Below, piece by piece: positions 49,695-61,412 of a stretch of DNA of 64,000 nucleotides (positions within the stretch are counted from its first letter, which is position 1; each line of letters opens with the position of its first letter). Position numbers and translations under genes: made by a program. Under the pieces are notes generated by a model. The model did not search any database and was not told the origin of the DNA. It saw only the letters and a list, made by a program, of their open reading frames with translations. The stretch is from Odobenus rosmarus divergens (taxonomy: Eukaryota > Chordata > Mammalia > Carnivora > Odobenidae): assembly GCF_000321225.1 (NCBI RefSeq), contig NW_004450585.1, positions 681,155-745,154 on the forward strand. The letters run 5' to 3'.

Positions 49695-50190
49695 CATTGT
49701 TTCTGTTACTTATTGTTGTGTAACAACCTTCCCCCCAAATTTAGTAGCTTAAAACAAAGGCCAATTTATTAGCTCTCATTTGGTTCTGTAGGTTGACTGG
49801 ACTCGGCCGAGCAGTTCTGCTTGTGTCGCTCAGCGTCTCTCACATGACCCGAGTCAGATGGTAAATGGAACTGGGTCATCTGAGGCTGGACTCGGATCCT
49901 GGGAGGGCTGAGCCTGCCTCCCTCTCTATAGTCTCAGAGCCTCCCCAGTTCATGGAGTTTCTCCACCAGGATAGTCAGATTACCTACACGGTGACTCAGG
50001 GATCCTGAAAGAGCAAAGATGGAAGTTCCCAGGCTTTCTCCAGGCTCAGTGTCATGTGTCTTGTGTCATAGTGTCATGTCTCTTCATTAGAAAGTCACAG
50101 GGCCACAGTCTAGAGGCAGGGGAAGGTTAATAAATGACACCTTTATGGAGGGAGTTACGAAGAATTTGCAGCTGTCTTTAGTCTCTCACA
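49695..50190 (-). mobile_element. Old LTR, MaLR-like
   Basis: The plus strand starts GTTACTTATTGTTGTGTAAC, then ATTTAGTAGCTTAAAACAA and TTTATTAGCTCTCATTTGG, the reverse of a MaLR-type LTR end. The middle is diverged and contains TGTCATGTGTCTTGTGTCAT repeats. Subfamily and right boundary are uncertain. Confidence 0.55.
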
Positions 50191-50599
50191 TATGTTCACA
50201 CTTTGGGTGGTCATACTGGTGAAAGCAGGCTAAGAGACAGATCTGACCCAAGGACTTTAAGGTGTGCAATTGCTTCCCTACCGTTGCTTTGATAAAGATG
50301 TCAGATGAGTCTTGTGTGCATTGGCAAATGTTTTATTAGGAAGAAACAGGAAAGTGTAGTGGACGGAAAATGGTGTTTGGTGTCTTTGTGCTTTGGGCAT
50401 TGACCACCTAATCCAAATACAGAAAGGAGAGATAGGTATGTTACCTAATTAACAATGAGATTTGATTTTACCTCTAATAACTATAATTTGTTGACATTTT
50501 TACTCCGTTTTGGCCGATTGAAGCCCTTTTTTCAAGTATTGGTGTCCTTGGAGAGCTCACAGCAGAACCTAATGTTGGGGTGAATGAGAAGAGAGAGTC

Positions 50600-50715
50600 T
50601 AGCTCTCCCCGTTTAGACTGCATCTCCTGGAGGACAGGGCCTGTCTCTCACCTACCTTTGTGACTATAGCACCGGGCACAAGATCCAGCATACAGTAGAC
50701 AAGCAGTTAATTGGT
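50600..50715 (+). mobile_element. L2 3' fragment
   Basis: GACTGCATCTCCTGGAGGAC, AGGGCCTGTCTCTCACCTA, CTATAGCACCGGGCACAAG and CATACAGTAGACAAGCAG follow the L2 3' end. Confidence 0.75.
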
Positions 50716-50964
50716 TTTTGTCCAGCTGCGAGTGTAAGGAACCAGACAGGGCAAACCTAGGTGGGCTTGGATAATGAAAAGCACAAGAGCCAAAAGAAGC
50801 AAGTGACGTCTTCCTACACACAGCTTCGTATACTGTGAGAGACAGGGCAGAAAGGGAACTACTTGAGACTAAAATCGGGACAAGGTCACTAAGAAAACCT
50901 TCGGTGATGCTAGCAGAGACAGAACTCAGGAGGGCCAAGTGGGTTTAGGAATAGAGAGAATGTA

Positions 50965-51330
50965 ATGTAGCACAAGCTTCTCAAAGTTTTATGTGCAGGG
51001 AAATCACGTGGAAGTCCTGATAAAAACTGAACTCTTTTTTTTTTAAAGATTTTATTTAGTTATTTGACAGAGAGAGAGAGAGGGAGAGAGAGAGAGAAAG
51101 AGAGCACAGCAGGGGGAGTGGAAGAAGGAGAAGCAGGATCCCCAGTGAGCAAGGAGCCCGATGTGGGACTTAATCCCAGGACCCCGGGATCATGACCTGA
51201 GCCAAAGGCAGTCGCTTAACTGAGCCACCCAGGATTCCCAAAAAGCAAATTCTTATTTAGCAGTTTTGGGGTGGGGTCTGAGAGTCTGCATTTCTAACAA
51301 GCTCCCAGCTATTGCAGACGCTGCCTGTCC
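50965..51330 (+). mobile_element. MER5-like DNA transposon copy split by a CAN SINE
   Basis: The left part (AGCTTCTCAAAGTTTTATGTG) and right part (TTGGGGTGGGGTCTGAGAG, CTGCATTTCTAACAAGCTCC) fit MER5. The CAN SINE at 51034-51240 interrupts it. Confidence 0.8.
51034..51240 (-). mobile_element. CAN SINE inserted in a MER5-like element
   Basis: The minus-strand copy has a T-run, a long GA-rich tract and a body; the head is diverged (GGGAATCCTGGGTGGCTCA). The flanks AAAAACTGAACTCTT and AAAAAGCAAATTCTT look like a diverged target-site duplication. Confidence 0.9.
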
Positions 51331-53029
51331 AAAAAGGATCTGGTTAGTATAAAGAAGAAACATTAGAAAAGTTTTCAGAATGGAGAAAAGTAGGTGAAGC
51401 TTGGAGGTGGTGCTCGAGGATACTGCTAACGGAATCTAGGTTTTCTCTGGATAACTCTTACCATAGGAGCATATCTGTAGCAGGACTGTGAGAGATTAGG
51501 AGGCAATGCCCTTCTGGAAGAAAACTGTGTGGGAGTGAATGGGAGAGAACTGTCTCAGGTTTTTGTCTATTTATTTTGTATAACAGCAGGTTGAATTCAG
51601 ATACTTTCTTAAACAAATAATTCTCCACTCAGCACTCCCCTCCCCACAGTATACTGGGATTCAGTTTTTCTAGCACCACCTGTAAAATGGTCTCAGAGAT
51701 TCATTCCTGGGGGAAAATAGGGAATTTGCTAATTTTGAAACTGCTGTGAGATTATGGACAGATGCTGGGATAGCCCAAAATTCATTTGAAGATGAAAATG
51801 ATGTGTAAACACCTCAGGTGATCAAAAAAGATGAGAAATACTTGAAAAATCAATCAAAAGACTATTTCTTACTTAAGGTTATTATTTATTTTCGACAAGA
51901 CTTTACCTTTTCCAGTTCAACATGGTAACCATTTGAAGTAATGCAGGGTTACTTCTACTTTAAGAATATGTTTCTAGGCTCCCAATAAAATCCTGTTGAT
52001 CTTAGGGCCACTTGACAATGATGGACTAAAGGTATAATAATACCTGAGAAACCACTGGCCTCCACTGTAGCTACATGGAGTTCTGTGTCTCCTTTGCACC
52101 TGAGATGGATGGGCGCATGGCCGCCATTACTTCCATGGTGAGAGCTGTTCTAGACTGTAATGGGAGGTTAACACCTGTGCACCCCAAGTGACTCTTCAGA
52201 TAGACAGTAGCTCCTCTTATCACATCTCTTCTGTCCTAACATTGGAGATAGTGACTGGGGCCCGGATAAATAATACCACTTGAATTCAATTGGTGATTTT
52301 CCTATCATAGTAGTTATTTCAGGCGGATTCTTCCAAACTCTGTGAAATGTGGTCTTGTGTCTTTCCTATACTGTAGGGACTGCTGATTTGTAACACTCAT
52401 TTTCCAGATAATTGTTTTCCTTGGTCTTGTATTGCTGCAAACCACTCCCTGGAAAGCTGATACTGTATCTTCTTCTTTTAAAGTGGCCCAGTTTAGATAA
52501 GGAAACATGATTTCAGATTCTTATCCGAAGCCTATGCAAACCACTTTGGTTGAGAAAATTGGTCTGTAAATCTTACGGGTCCAGGATCTTCTTTGGCACT
52601 TACATGGGTTCAGGTGCATCAGAAATATTGATGCAGTCCGTCCTTCCAATTACAGCATTGCTCCTTGAAGTCAGCCTGTAACTGCAAACACTGGGCGGCA
52701 GTATGAAATGGAAAGGACAGATACCTCGGTGTTTTGAACTCTAAAAAGAACTTCTGTTTAATTTCCATTTCAGCTTAAAGGTTAGTCCTCTCCAAAGGCA
52801 AAGCTTAGTTTGTCCTCCGGGGCTCACCTGGCCTTGATAAGAAAGAGGGCCATAGCTCCATGGGCCACAGCTGAAGGCAGTCAGGTTGAAGTCATGGTCC
52901 ATCTGCCTCATCTGTCGAAGTTGAAGTGCATGGGCTGCTTGCGGGGGTGGGGGGGGCGGTTACAGGGATAGTCACAATGGTGTACAGGTGTCTGATATGC
53001 ATGACTTGTCAGGGGAGGACACAGTGGTA
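51331..53029. other. Intergenic stretch without recognised features
   Basis: No repeat, gene or RNA that I can support. Confidence 0.5.
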
Positions 53030-53180
53030 ACTGCTCCCATTTATTTGTGCACCTACAGTACGCTGCTGGGCTCTGTGTACTCATCATATCACTTAATTCC
53101 CTCAGGAACCCTGCAAGATGGGCCTTGTCATTCCCACTTCCCAGTGGAGGAAGCCACAGCCTGGGGAAGAATGCTCTTCA
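53030..53180 (-). mobile_element. MIR
   Basis: TGCACCTACAGTACGCTGC, CTTAATTCCCTCAGGAACC and CCAGTGGAGGAAGCCACAG fit the reverse of MIR. Confidence 0.65.
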
Positions 53181-53310
53181 GCTTTCCGCCAGGATGACAA
53201 TGGAAAGTCCCGGTGATAGAGCTAACTTTAACAGTGGCGAAATAGTAATTGCACTGGTCTTCACCTCCAGCCTCATTTATCGCTTTAGCTTCTTTGTCCT
53301 GCCTGCGCCT

Positions 53311-53335
53311 TCCCCACCCCCACCCCCACCCCTGC
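53311..53335. repeat. (CCCCCA)n tract
   Basis: Four near-perfect C-rich hexamers; the opposite strand carries four G-runs of at least four and could form a G-quadruplex. Confidence 0.8.
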
Positions 53336-53562
53336 TTTTCCCCTTTGGGAACCCAAGGAGGGCAAGAGGGGGAGGGGGGAGGAGCAGAACCAGAGGATGA
53401 TATTAGTGGTACAAATTAAGAAAAGGACCGCACAGACTGAGAGGGGAGGTGAATGGAGTTCAGTTTTGCCCCATCTGGGTCCTCTAGCCACTGATACACG
53501 TGACTATTTTTTTCACAGGAAGGAGACAAGAGTCTCCTTCTTTGACTTCTTTGTATTCTTCT

Positions 53563-53730
53563 TCTTTTCTTTTTAAAGATTTTATTTATTTATGTGAGAG
53601 ACAGAGAGCATGACGGGGGGAGAGGCAGAGGGAGAAGCAGACTCCCCCACCAATGCGGGACTCGATCCCGGGACTCCAGGATCGTGACCTGAGCCGAAGG
53701 CAGTCGCTTAATCAACTGAGCTTAACCAAC
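53563..53730 (-). mobile_element. CAN SINE, head rearranged
   Basis: The minus-strand copy keeps the tail-proximal GATTTTATTTATTTATG part and body, but its head stops at GTTGGTTAAGCTCAGTTGA, without the usual first 15-20 bases. The flanks TGTATTCTTCTT and TGTATCTTCTT may be the target-site duplication. Confidence 0.88.
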
Positions 53731-53739
53731 TGTATCTTC

Positions 53740-55587
53740 TTTGACTCGTCAAAGAGTAAAAAGAGCAGGAGTGGAGGAGAGGCTCCCTGAGGCCAGCTCT
53801 CTTTGGCATTATTGCCAACGCCGGGGATGCTATGGTGTGGGAGATACAGGAATCTTCCTTTAGCGTAGGTGGCACTCTCCTATTCTCTAACACTGGGCCA
53901 GTGGCTTCTGTCTTATTAACATTCAGAATTCAGATAGTTTTTTCACTTTTTTTTTTCCGATATAGGGAGCCAGACTTTGGCGGGGGGGACTTCCTTTCCT
54001 TTGTCAGATGTACATCCTCCCCAGTGGGGAGGATGCTCCTGCATGGTGCTTCACACAGCCGTGCGAGGAGGCACCACAGACCCTGGTTCTGAAAAGTCGT
54101 TTCTTCCTTCTGGAATTCTCCATAGCAGCTCTGGGTTTGCAAGGCAGCTTGTCTCCCTTCTTTGAAAGTGGGATTATTTGCTAAGCAAAGGCAGCACCAT
54201 CACATCTTGCTGATGCTCGGAGCAAACATCAGTAGCAAATGATCCTCTTAAGCAAGTGCAAGTGGCTGGAGGCATTGCTGGGGGCTAAAAATACGGAATG
54301 GACTAAAACCAAAACAACCACTCAGTCTCAATGCCATCGCATCAGAGGACCTCTTCAGCATACTGATGTGGGGAAGGTGCCTTGAAAAACTACAGGCTGA
54401 TGGAATGGGAGAAGGGGCTTCTTCCCTTGTGAACAAACTGCTCTCATCCTGGGGCACCAAGTCAGGGACTTTCAGCTCTTCTGCTTTGTCTTTCTGGCTG
54501 GAGAGAGGCCCAGGCTCCGAGACCAACTTGGATGAGGGTATAAGAGGACTATTGAGTGGAAAGGCAAATGCCTTCTGTACATTCTGGCTTCTTGATTTCA
54601 GTAAAGCAGAATTCCTGCGAGCCCAGTGGACCACTTCCCGTCTCTTCCAGTGGATGGCAGAAGTCCCTGCTACTTGAGTGGATGGTCTGTGTCTTGACTT
54701 TGGAAAAGAAAACCTTTGGATATTTTTCACATAATCCTTGCTCCGGTGTAGCATTCCTGTCGGCAGTTTATACTAAATCATGGGAATTCTCTTTTCTGAC
54801 AGAGGCCTGGGACCGAGCTCTTTGCATGGAAGGGAGTCAGGGAATGTTGATGGCTGGCAGCACATGTGTTATTAGGTTACTAGTAGTAACACTAGATTAT
54901 TGACATAATTGGAGCACATAGAAGTGGGGCCACATGAGGGTTCAAGCTTCTCAACTGTGGAGCTATTTGTCTGTTGGGTGGATATGTTTTCAGATGCTTG
55001 TTGGAATTGTCCATGATATTTGATGTTTGCATTTTTCTGGAACCCCGTCTCAGTTCTTTACTGGAGTCATTAAGGTCCCGTTTGCTTCCCAGGTTGTTTG
55101 ATTTCCAGCCTCTCTTGTCCCCTCTCTCCATGGCTGGATCTTCCTGAACACATCTGTCGTCTCAGCTCTGCCCTGGGCTCTAGGACTAAACCCATCTCCA
55201 TGTAGGAGAGATTTAACCAGTTTCAGGTTTGAGCACCAGTGGTCTTTGGTGCTAGTATAGCCTTGACCTCATGCCCCTGTTCTGATAAATTGAAGCTGTG
55301 TGCTGGTCCCAAGACAAGGTCTCACTCTGTGCCTTAGGTCTGAGAATTGAGGTTCTGTCTGGTGCTCAAAATCCAATTGTTGTTGTTTTTTCATCGGAGA
55401 GTTTAGTTTTTGTGTTACTTGCCTCATAAATTACTGTGTTGATGATCTTCCATTTATTTTGGTTTCTTCAGCATGGAGGTTCTGCTCTTATTAGCTGCCT
55501 CCCTGTTCTTTCTCCCTGAATACCTTCCACCTGCTGATGGACAGCTCTGGTGTTGCCTGCCTGTTGGGACTGCTGAGTTTCTTTTGT
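53740..55587. other. Intergenic stretch without recognised features
   Basis: A 168-codon minus-strand open frame at 54248-54754 has no recognisable domain. No repeat was recognised. Confidence 0.5.
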
Positions 55588-55609
55588 GTCCCTCATGTCC
55601 CCTAGTTGG

Positions 55610-55643
55610 CAGTCCATTGCCTTAACCACTCGGCCACCTCGTC
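55610..55643 (-). pseudogene. Retroposed 5' half of tRNA-Ser-GCT (34 nt)
   Basis: Read on the minus strand, the 34 nt start exactly at tRNA nucleotide 1 (GACGAGGTGGCCGAGTGG) and end at the first anticodon base (ATGGACTG). The sequence differs from mammalian tRNA-Ser-GCT, as I remember it, at one base, G to A at position 26. A 19-bp direct repeat flanks it, CCTCATGTCCCCTAGTTGG at 55591-55609 and CCTCATGTCCCCTAATTGG at 55644-55662, with one difference. There is no A-tail and no 3' half. The GACGAGG acceptor end separates it from the tRNA-Ser AGA/TGA/CGA group. This is a tailless retropseudogene whose length equals that of a natural 5' tRNA half. Confidence 0.92.
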
Positions 55644-55707
55644 CCTCATGTCCCCTAATTGGGTGGCTTTAGAGGTAACCTACGATCTCTTTATGGACTC
55701 TTGACTA

Positions 55708-55775
55708 AATGCCCATCCATCCTTCCACCCACCCATGCATTTGCTCATCCATCCAACCACCCATCCCTTCCTCCA
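55708..55775. repeat. (CATC)n-like tract
   Basis: Imperfect CCATCCATCC and CCACCCACC words cover about 65 bp and run into an L2 3' end fragment (GCCTACTGCATGCCAGGCA, 55795-55813). Confidence 0.8.
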
Positions 55776-56083
55776 TCCACCCCAGAGCTACTGAGTGCCT
55801 ACTGCATGCCAGGCATCATCTTCTGTGACAACATTCTTTAAAGACCATGTTGCACCGGGCAGCCCTGTTTCCTTCCAGTGTGTATTACTAGCTTTATCTT
55901 GCAACTGCTTTGAGCAGATCCAGTTCCTGGGACATTCTTCCCTGATGTCAGGCCTTTCCAGCTGCTCTGTCTAGTTATACTTTACCGAGATTTCTTGCTT
56001 GCCCATATATGGCAGAGTCTTTAATTAGGCTTTTTCTTTCTTTCTTTTATGATTCTGATCACCATATAAAAATATTTAGTTTA

Positions 56084-56274
56084 GGGCGCCTGGGTGGCTC
56101 AGTTGGTTAAGCGACTGCCTTCGGATCAGGTCATGATCCCGGAGTCCCGGGATCGAGTCCCGCATCGGGCTCCCTGCTCAGCGAGGAGCCTGCTTCTCCC
56201 TTTGACCCTCTCCCCCTCTCATGTACTCTTTCTCTCTCATTCTCGCTCTCTCAAATAAATGAATAAATCTTTAA
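56084..56274 (+). mobile_element. CAN SINE, full-length, youngest-looking copy
   Basis: The head is intact (GGGCGCCTGGGTGGCTCAG), with an A-box-like TGGCTCAGTTGG and a B-box-like GGATCGAGTCC. It has a CT-rich body and an AATAAATGAATAAATC tail. The 16-bp direct repeat AAAAATATTTAGTTTA at 56068-56083 and 56275-56290 is perfect. Confidence 0.96.
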
Positions 56275-56290
56275 AAAAATATTTAGTTTA

Positions 56291-57861
56291 ACATTTTAAA
56301 TTCAATTATTATAAATTCCATGGTATTCCTGGAAGTTTGTTTAGTAAGACTCACATGATTCTCTTGTTCCGGATATGTTCAAATTCCTCCTAAGTTGTAC
56401 AATTAGGGCATATCAATTCCACTCGTACTTTCATCTTGATAAATTTTAACGTGTCCTTCTGAGAAATTTTGTACTGTTTTGTCAAAATCGCTCAGATTTT
56501 AAAGATGCTTCTGGAACAGTTGTGGAAAACACCTGCAGAAAACAACAAGGTGAAAAGGAGTAAGGGTATTGCCCCACTCAGGCAACCTCAGAGAGTGAAA
56601 AGATCAGAGAGAAGCCACTCAGTGCTCTCTCTTCAGACTCCTCAAAGGTAATTATTGTTCAGCTTTGCAAATCAATCGTTTAAAATTATTTCCTTTGAAG
56701 TGGTAGATTTGTTCTACAAAACAGCAAAATGGTAGAAAAAAGTTAAGAAATTAGGAAGACATAATAAAATTAGTTGGTTTGAAGGAGTAAGAAAAGACAC
56801 TTGATCTGAAAATACGGTGAAGGGATTTTTTTAAACTTAAAAATTAGTGGCATGTATAACAAATTAGTCCAATAGCAAGTGCTAAAATGCAAATTAAGTG
56901 CTAAACTCAGTGAACTGGTAGAATCCATAAATCTCTTGGAGGGAGGAGATTTGTCGTTTCGGAGGAAGACTGTTGGACTCTGGTGACATTCTCCGGAAGG
57001 TCAGGGGTCCTGGGGATGAGGGTGGAGACATTTAAAGTGAGCAGACCCCACTGGAATCCTGGGCACTTTCATTTAAGCTTCCAGACGGTGTATTCTGAAC
57101 AAGCACTTGAATAGCTCCTCTGGGCAAAGTCCTTAGATGTGGTGGCTGAAAGCCAGTTCTATTATCTCCACAGTCCTCCGTTTCTGTTAACTTGATAACA
57201 ATTCACTTGATTCCCCAATGAAATGTTTCTCACCCGTCAGAGTCTTTGATCTGGCATGTCCGCGTCACATCAGATTGCGTCACCTGCTCTCTTCTCTCCT
57301 TGCTATATCATCTGACTCTGTTTCTTCTCAACTGCATGTCCCTTCACATTTGGATGATTATGTTTGAAAATGCTGCCTCGACATTTTCCCTATTGTATCA
57401 TGTGTCTTGTGCTCCCACTGTCTGTTGGAAATGAGAATGCACAGTTAAAAGAAACCCAAACATTTTAGTAAGATAGGACAGAAACGTCCCTATTTGTGCT
57501 ATGCACTGGAATACATCTGAAGAGAAACTCAAAAACAAGCCTCTTCCCTAAAGTGTTGCATCTAATTCATTCAAAGTAGTTAAATTTCAAGTCTAGAGAA
57601 CTCTGAAGTCTGCATAGACTCTGATTGGTTTAAGCTCTTATGCCTTTTTTGTTGTTGTTGTTGGCCAATTATTTAGCTAAGACCTACCTGCTAAGTTATA
57701 TGGTTGTCTCTGCTCTTAATTATAGCGTAATATATATTATTTATTATAGAATAGTGTTACAGTCTGTCGTATGTTACCAAGTGTGATCACAATCATCTGG
57801 ACCCTCATCAAACTTATAATTACCATAGATACTACTTACTAAGCACATACTATATGAAATA
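56291..57861. other. Intergenic AT-rich stretch without recognised features
   Basis: Nothing that I can support apart from short T- and GTT-runs (57647-57662). Confidence 0.5.
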
Positions 57862-57997
57862 GTGGTTTTCAAACTTGGGTGTACCTCAGAATCACCTAGG
57901 GAGCTTTTAAAAATCCCAGTGCCCAGGCCACACCCCAGACCAATTAAATGAGAATCTCTGGGAGTGGGGCCCAGTCATCAGTATTTTCAAAAAGTGT
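57862..57997 (-). mobile_element. MER5-like DNA transposon copy cut by a CAN SINE
   Basis: GTGGTTTTCAAACTTGGGTG, CAGAATCACCTAGGGAGC and GAGAATCTCTGGGAGTGG identify a MER5-type copy. Its right end is lost or unrecognisable beyond the CAN SINE at 57998. Confidence 0.85.
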
Positions 57998-58138
57998 CTT
58001 GGCAAGGGGAGAGGGGTGAGCAGACTCTGAGCTGAGTGCGGAGCCCGATGTAGGGCTCCATCTCACGACCCTGAGATCATGACCTGAGCCGAAATCAAGA
58101 GTGGGACGCTTAACTGACTGAGCCACTCAGGCGCCCCA
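57998..58138 (-). mobile_element. CAN SINE, truncated, inserted in a MER5-like element
   Basis: The minus-strand copy has a complete head (GGGGCGCCTGAGTGGCTCA) and body but lacks the A-rich tail region. It breaks off the MER5-like element at about 57997. Confidence 0.88.
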
Positions 58139-58164
58139 TCTACTAAGCATTTTCAGGTCACTCA

Positions 58165-58375
58165 TTCACAAACATTTATGTTTCCACAGCATGCCAGGCA
58201 CTGCACAAGGCTCAAATTCATCATTACCCATCTAAAGAGTATCTGAGCATTATTTTATGAGGAAATTGAGGTGTGGTCACGTTAAATATCTCAAAAAGAC
58301 TCAGCCAGGATTTGAACTCTGGTTTCTGTTACTCCAAAACACAAGCTTTTCCTGTAACACCAAGCTGCTTCTAAG
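58165..58375 (-). mobile_element. MIR
   Basis: CATGCCAGGCACTGCACAAG, TATGAGGAAATTGAGGTGTG and AGCCAGGATTTGAACTCTG are reverse MIR. Confidence 0.75.
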
Positions 58376-59659
58376 TATAACTCTTGGATATTTCCTACAG
58401 TAAACCAAGTACATAGTACTTCCTTATTAATGACATCTTCAATCTATTTCTCAAGAACAGAATTCAAGGTAAGACTGCCTGGTGAAACATGGAGTTCCTG
58501 GCAGAGAAATATAGGAAGGTGATGAGTTGTATGTCAGTCAGTGATGCAGAAAGCAGGAAGCAGGACAAAAATGTTCCCCTTTGGTTATAAGTGAGTCCCA
58601 GGGGACTCACTGAATATTCGTTTTTAAAGAGGAAATATCCTCAGTGAGTTCTGTGGGGGCTCCTGTGTGCCTAGCTCGTCTGGAAGAACCAAAATTGCCT
58701 GTGGGGTAGCTTCATGTAATTCGACATACACTCTTGTCATCTCACTCAGTTGTTTGCCTCAAGGGCATCGTTCTGGGGCTACTTGTTCCAAGATTTTGTG
58801 TAAACAATTCACGGGGACTCTAGTAGCTAGGACGTGAAGGATATTTGATGTGACTGAAAATGTGCTCAACGATGTATATTGCATGTACTCATATTATTTC
58901 AACTAAATAATAAGAATGATCTGCCACCGTAGTTCTCTTCCACAAATCTAACTCTTGGTTATCTTGTGTCTGTTCCCTTCCCAAATTAGGGACGGTGTCA
59001 GTAGAACACTTCTAAGATAGAGTAGATGGAATAAAATGGAATAGGTAAAACAAACCCTACCTTTTCACTTAATCTTAAGTATTTTTTCCTGTCATTAAAA
59101 ACCATAAACATGCAACAGATTTTTAAAATTACTGTTCCATATTCCTCATAAATAATAATCTAGGGTAAAAGACATGAAGTCCTCTTCCCCCAAATCCATA
59201 CCAATTTCTGAAAATGATTGTGATGGACTGTGTTTATGTCATATTTCCATCCCCGAGCCAAGCCCTATGTCCTGGGAGATGTATATTCTGATTGGCCAGA
59301 CAGAACCATGTACCCACTTCTGGGTTTGAAAATTCCATCAGCTAGAAGGGAAGCTACCCAAAGAAAAAGTTGGACAGACAAAAAGGTAAATGTGGAAGAC
59401 AGAAATCATTCATTGTTTGACAATCTGGGCTCCAGTTTCTTCAATAATATGATAAAGAAGTTGGATGAGATAAATCTCTAAATTAAAAAAAAAACAAACA
59501 CTTTGTTGACTTACCTGATTCTCAAAGTAATATATGTTGGTGTAAAAATTAAAACAGCACACAAATTTACAGTGTGAAAGAAGATAACCACCTAATCTCC
59601 AATTTAGTAGCTATTTCCTAGGCTTTCTCCCCCAATATTTATTTTATAAAATTTTATCT
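58376..59659. other. Intergenic stretch, possibly old repeats
   Basis: 59050-59160 may be an old L1 piece (TTTTCACTTAATCTTAAG) and 59225-59480 may be a decayed interspersed repeat (CTGATTGGCCAGACAG). Neither is firm. The 83-codon open frame at 59230-59481 has no known match that I recognise. Confidence 0.4.
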
Positions 59660-59999
59660 ACTATTGAGCTGCTACAGTGAAATATCACAGAATGGGTGGC
59701 ATATAAAGAGCAGAAATTTATTGCTCACAGTTCTGGAGGCTGGAAGTCGAAGATCAGGGGCCCAGCATGGTCTGGGGAGGGACCTCTTTTGGGCTGCAGA
59801 TTTTTCGTTGTGTCCTCATATGATGAAAGGGATCTAGGGATCTTTCTGGAGCCTCTTTCATACAGAAAACACTAATCCCATTCATTAGGGCTCCATCCTT
59901 ATGACCTGATCAAATCACCCAAAAGCCCCACCTCCTAATACATCACACTGGGGGGTTAGGATTTCACTGTTGGGAGAACACAAGCATTCAGCCCATCAG
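59660..59999 (-). mobile_element. MLT1-like MaLR LTR
   Basis: The plus strand reads CAGAAATTTATTGCTCACAG, TTCTGGAGGCTGGAAGTCG, GGGCTCCATCCTTATGACC and GGGGTTAGGATTTCACTG, the reverse of an MLT1-type LTR from its end back to its start. It is somewhat shortened in the middle. Confidence 0.8.
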
Positions 60000-60374
60000 A
60001 AAGAGTATGTACGTTTTGAATATAAATATATGACGTCAGGTGATTCATCAAGAAGTTGTATGAATTTATGTTCTCTCTGGCTGTGATTAAGAGGGCTTGT
60101 TTCCCTGTAGCTTCATCAACATGAAGCAGCGTCTGTTTTCTTAATCTTTGCCAATTCAATAGATAAAATACATTTTCATGTTCTAATCATAATTACCATT
60201 GACTGAGTTCTTCAATTTATCTTCAAGGCTTGCCATAAGGTGGTCCTGGTTTATATACCCAATGATCACTTCTATAATTTCATGTAAATTTGGGTAATAT
60301 GGTAAATTTGTAAGGATTTTTGAAGGGTTGTACATGGGTCACAAGAGAACAGTACATGACTATAGCAGACATTT

Positions 60375-61080
60375 CTGCATTTATGAATTCACTCAGCAAC
60401 AATTCATTGAGCACCTATCATGTGCAAGCACTATGTTCGGTAGTGAATATGCAGAAGTGATTAAGACAGATATGATTCCTGTCCTTCTCCTCTAGGAGGG
60501 GCAATGGATATTGCACAATTGATTACCAAAAGGAAAATAGGATGCATTGGGATTTGAAATAGGGGGACCAGGCCTTGTCCAGAGAATTAATCAAGCTTGT
60601 TTGAGAAAGTGGCATTTCTATTGGAACCCAAAGGATAAGTTGGCTATAGGAGTGAGGGCAGAGAATATTCCAGGCAGAGGAAATAGCTTGTAGGAAACAA
60701 GGGGAGGACTGGAATTGAGAAGGATGGTAGCCCATTTAAAGAAATCCAATTTGGCTGGGACAGAGAAAACAAGAGTGGTATAGGCTGTGGCCAGACGGGT
60801 GGCAGGGAGCCAGATCATGTGGGTCTTGTAGGCCATGGTAGAGTTTGGGTTTCTAATGGCATGGGGAATCACCTTAAGGTTTTAAGCAGCAAATGACAGG
60901 ATTATATTTGCATTTAAAAAGACCACTCTAGCTGAGGTGTAGATAATGGGTAGGAAATGAGCGAGACTAGAGTGTAGAGTTCAGCAGGAGGCTTTTACAG
61001 TGGTCCACCAAGGCAGGGTGGTGTCTGGACCAGATGAGAACAGTGGAGGTAGAGAAATGGTGAGAGATAGGGGACAGGGG
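60375..61080 (-). mobile_element. L2 fragment, long (about 700 bp)
   Basis: From CATTGAGCACCTATCATGTG through CTGTCCTTCTCCTCTAGGAG, AAGAATATTCCAGGCAGAGG-like sequence and AGACCACTCTAGCTGAGG to GGCTTTTACAGTGGTCCACC this follows antisense L2 from its 3' end into the coding part. It is the longest L2 piece in the window, with many stops. Confidence 0.8.
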
Positions 61081-61412
61081 CAGGAGAGATAATCAACAGG
61101 ACTTGGATGCAGGGGTGGGAGAATAGTAATGGGTGCATTTGAAAGAGGTTGGCCTACTCCTTTGCTCCTCTGAAGTGATAACACTCCATGAGCCTTGGGC
61201 ATATACAAGATCACACAAACTTGGAAATCTTTTGTTCAGAAATGTACTTGGTCCTAGGGAGAAAATGACAATCCTCAAACCCTGAAGGAGTCTTCAAAGC
61301 CAGCATAAAAATAAGCATAACAGTGATAATAATAACATTCGTATATTACTTTTTCAATATTTAAAGCTTATTTATTTCTACACAGCTTTATTAATATATA
61401 AATGACATTCAG

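Noticed and set aside
54248..54754. 168-codon open frame on the minus strand
   Set aside because: No family resemblance and no sign of codon constraint; 103 codons are open on the opposite strand over the same DNA.
59230..59481. 83-codon open frame that looks protein-like
   Set aside because: I do not recognise the protein, and the DNA resembles a decayed interspersed repeat. A protein search against mammals would settle it.
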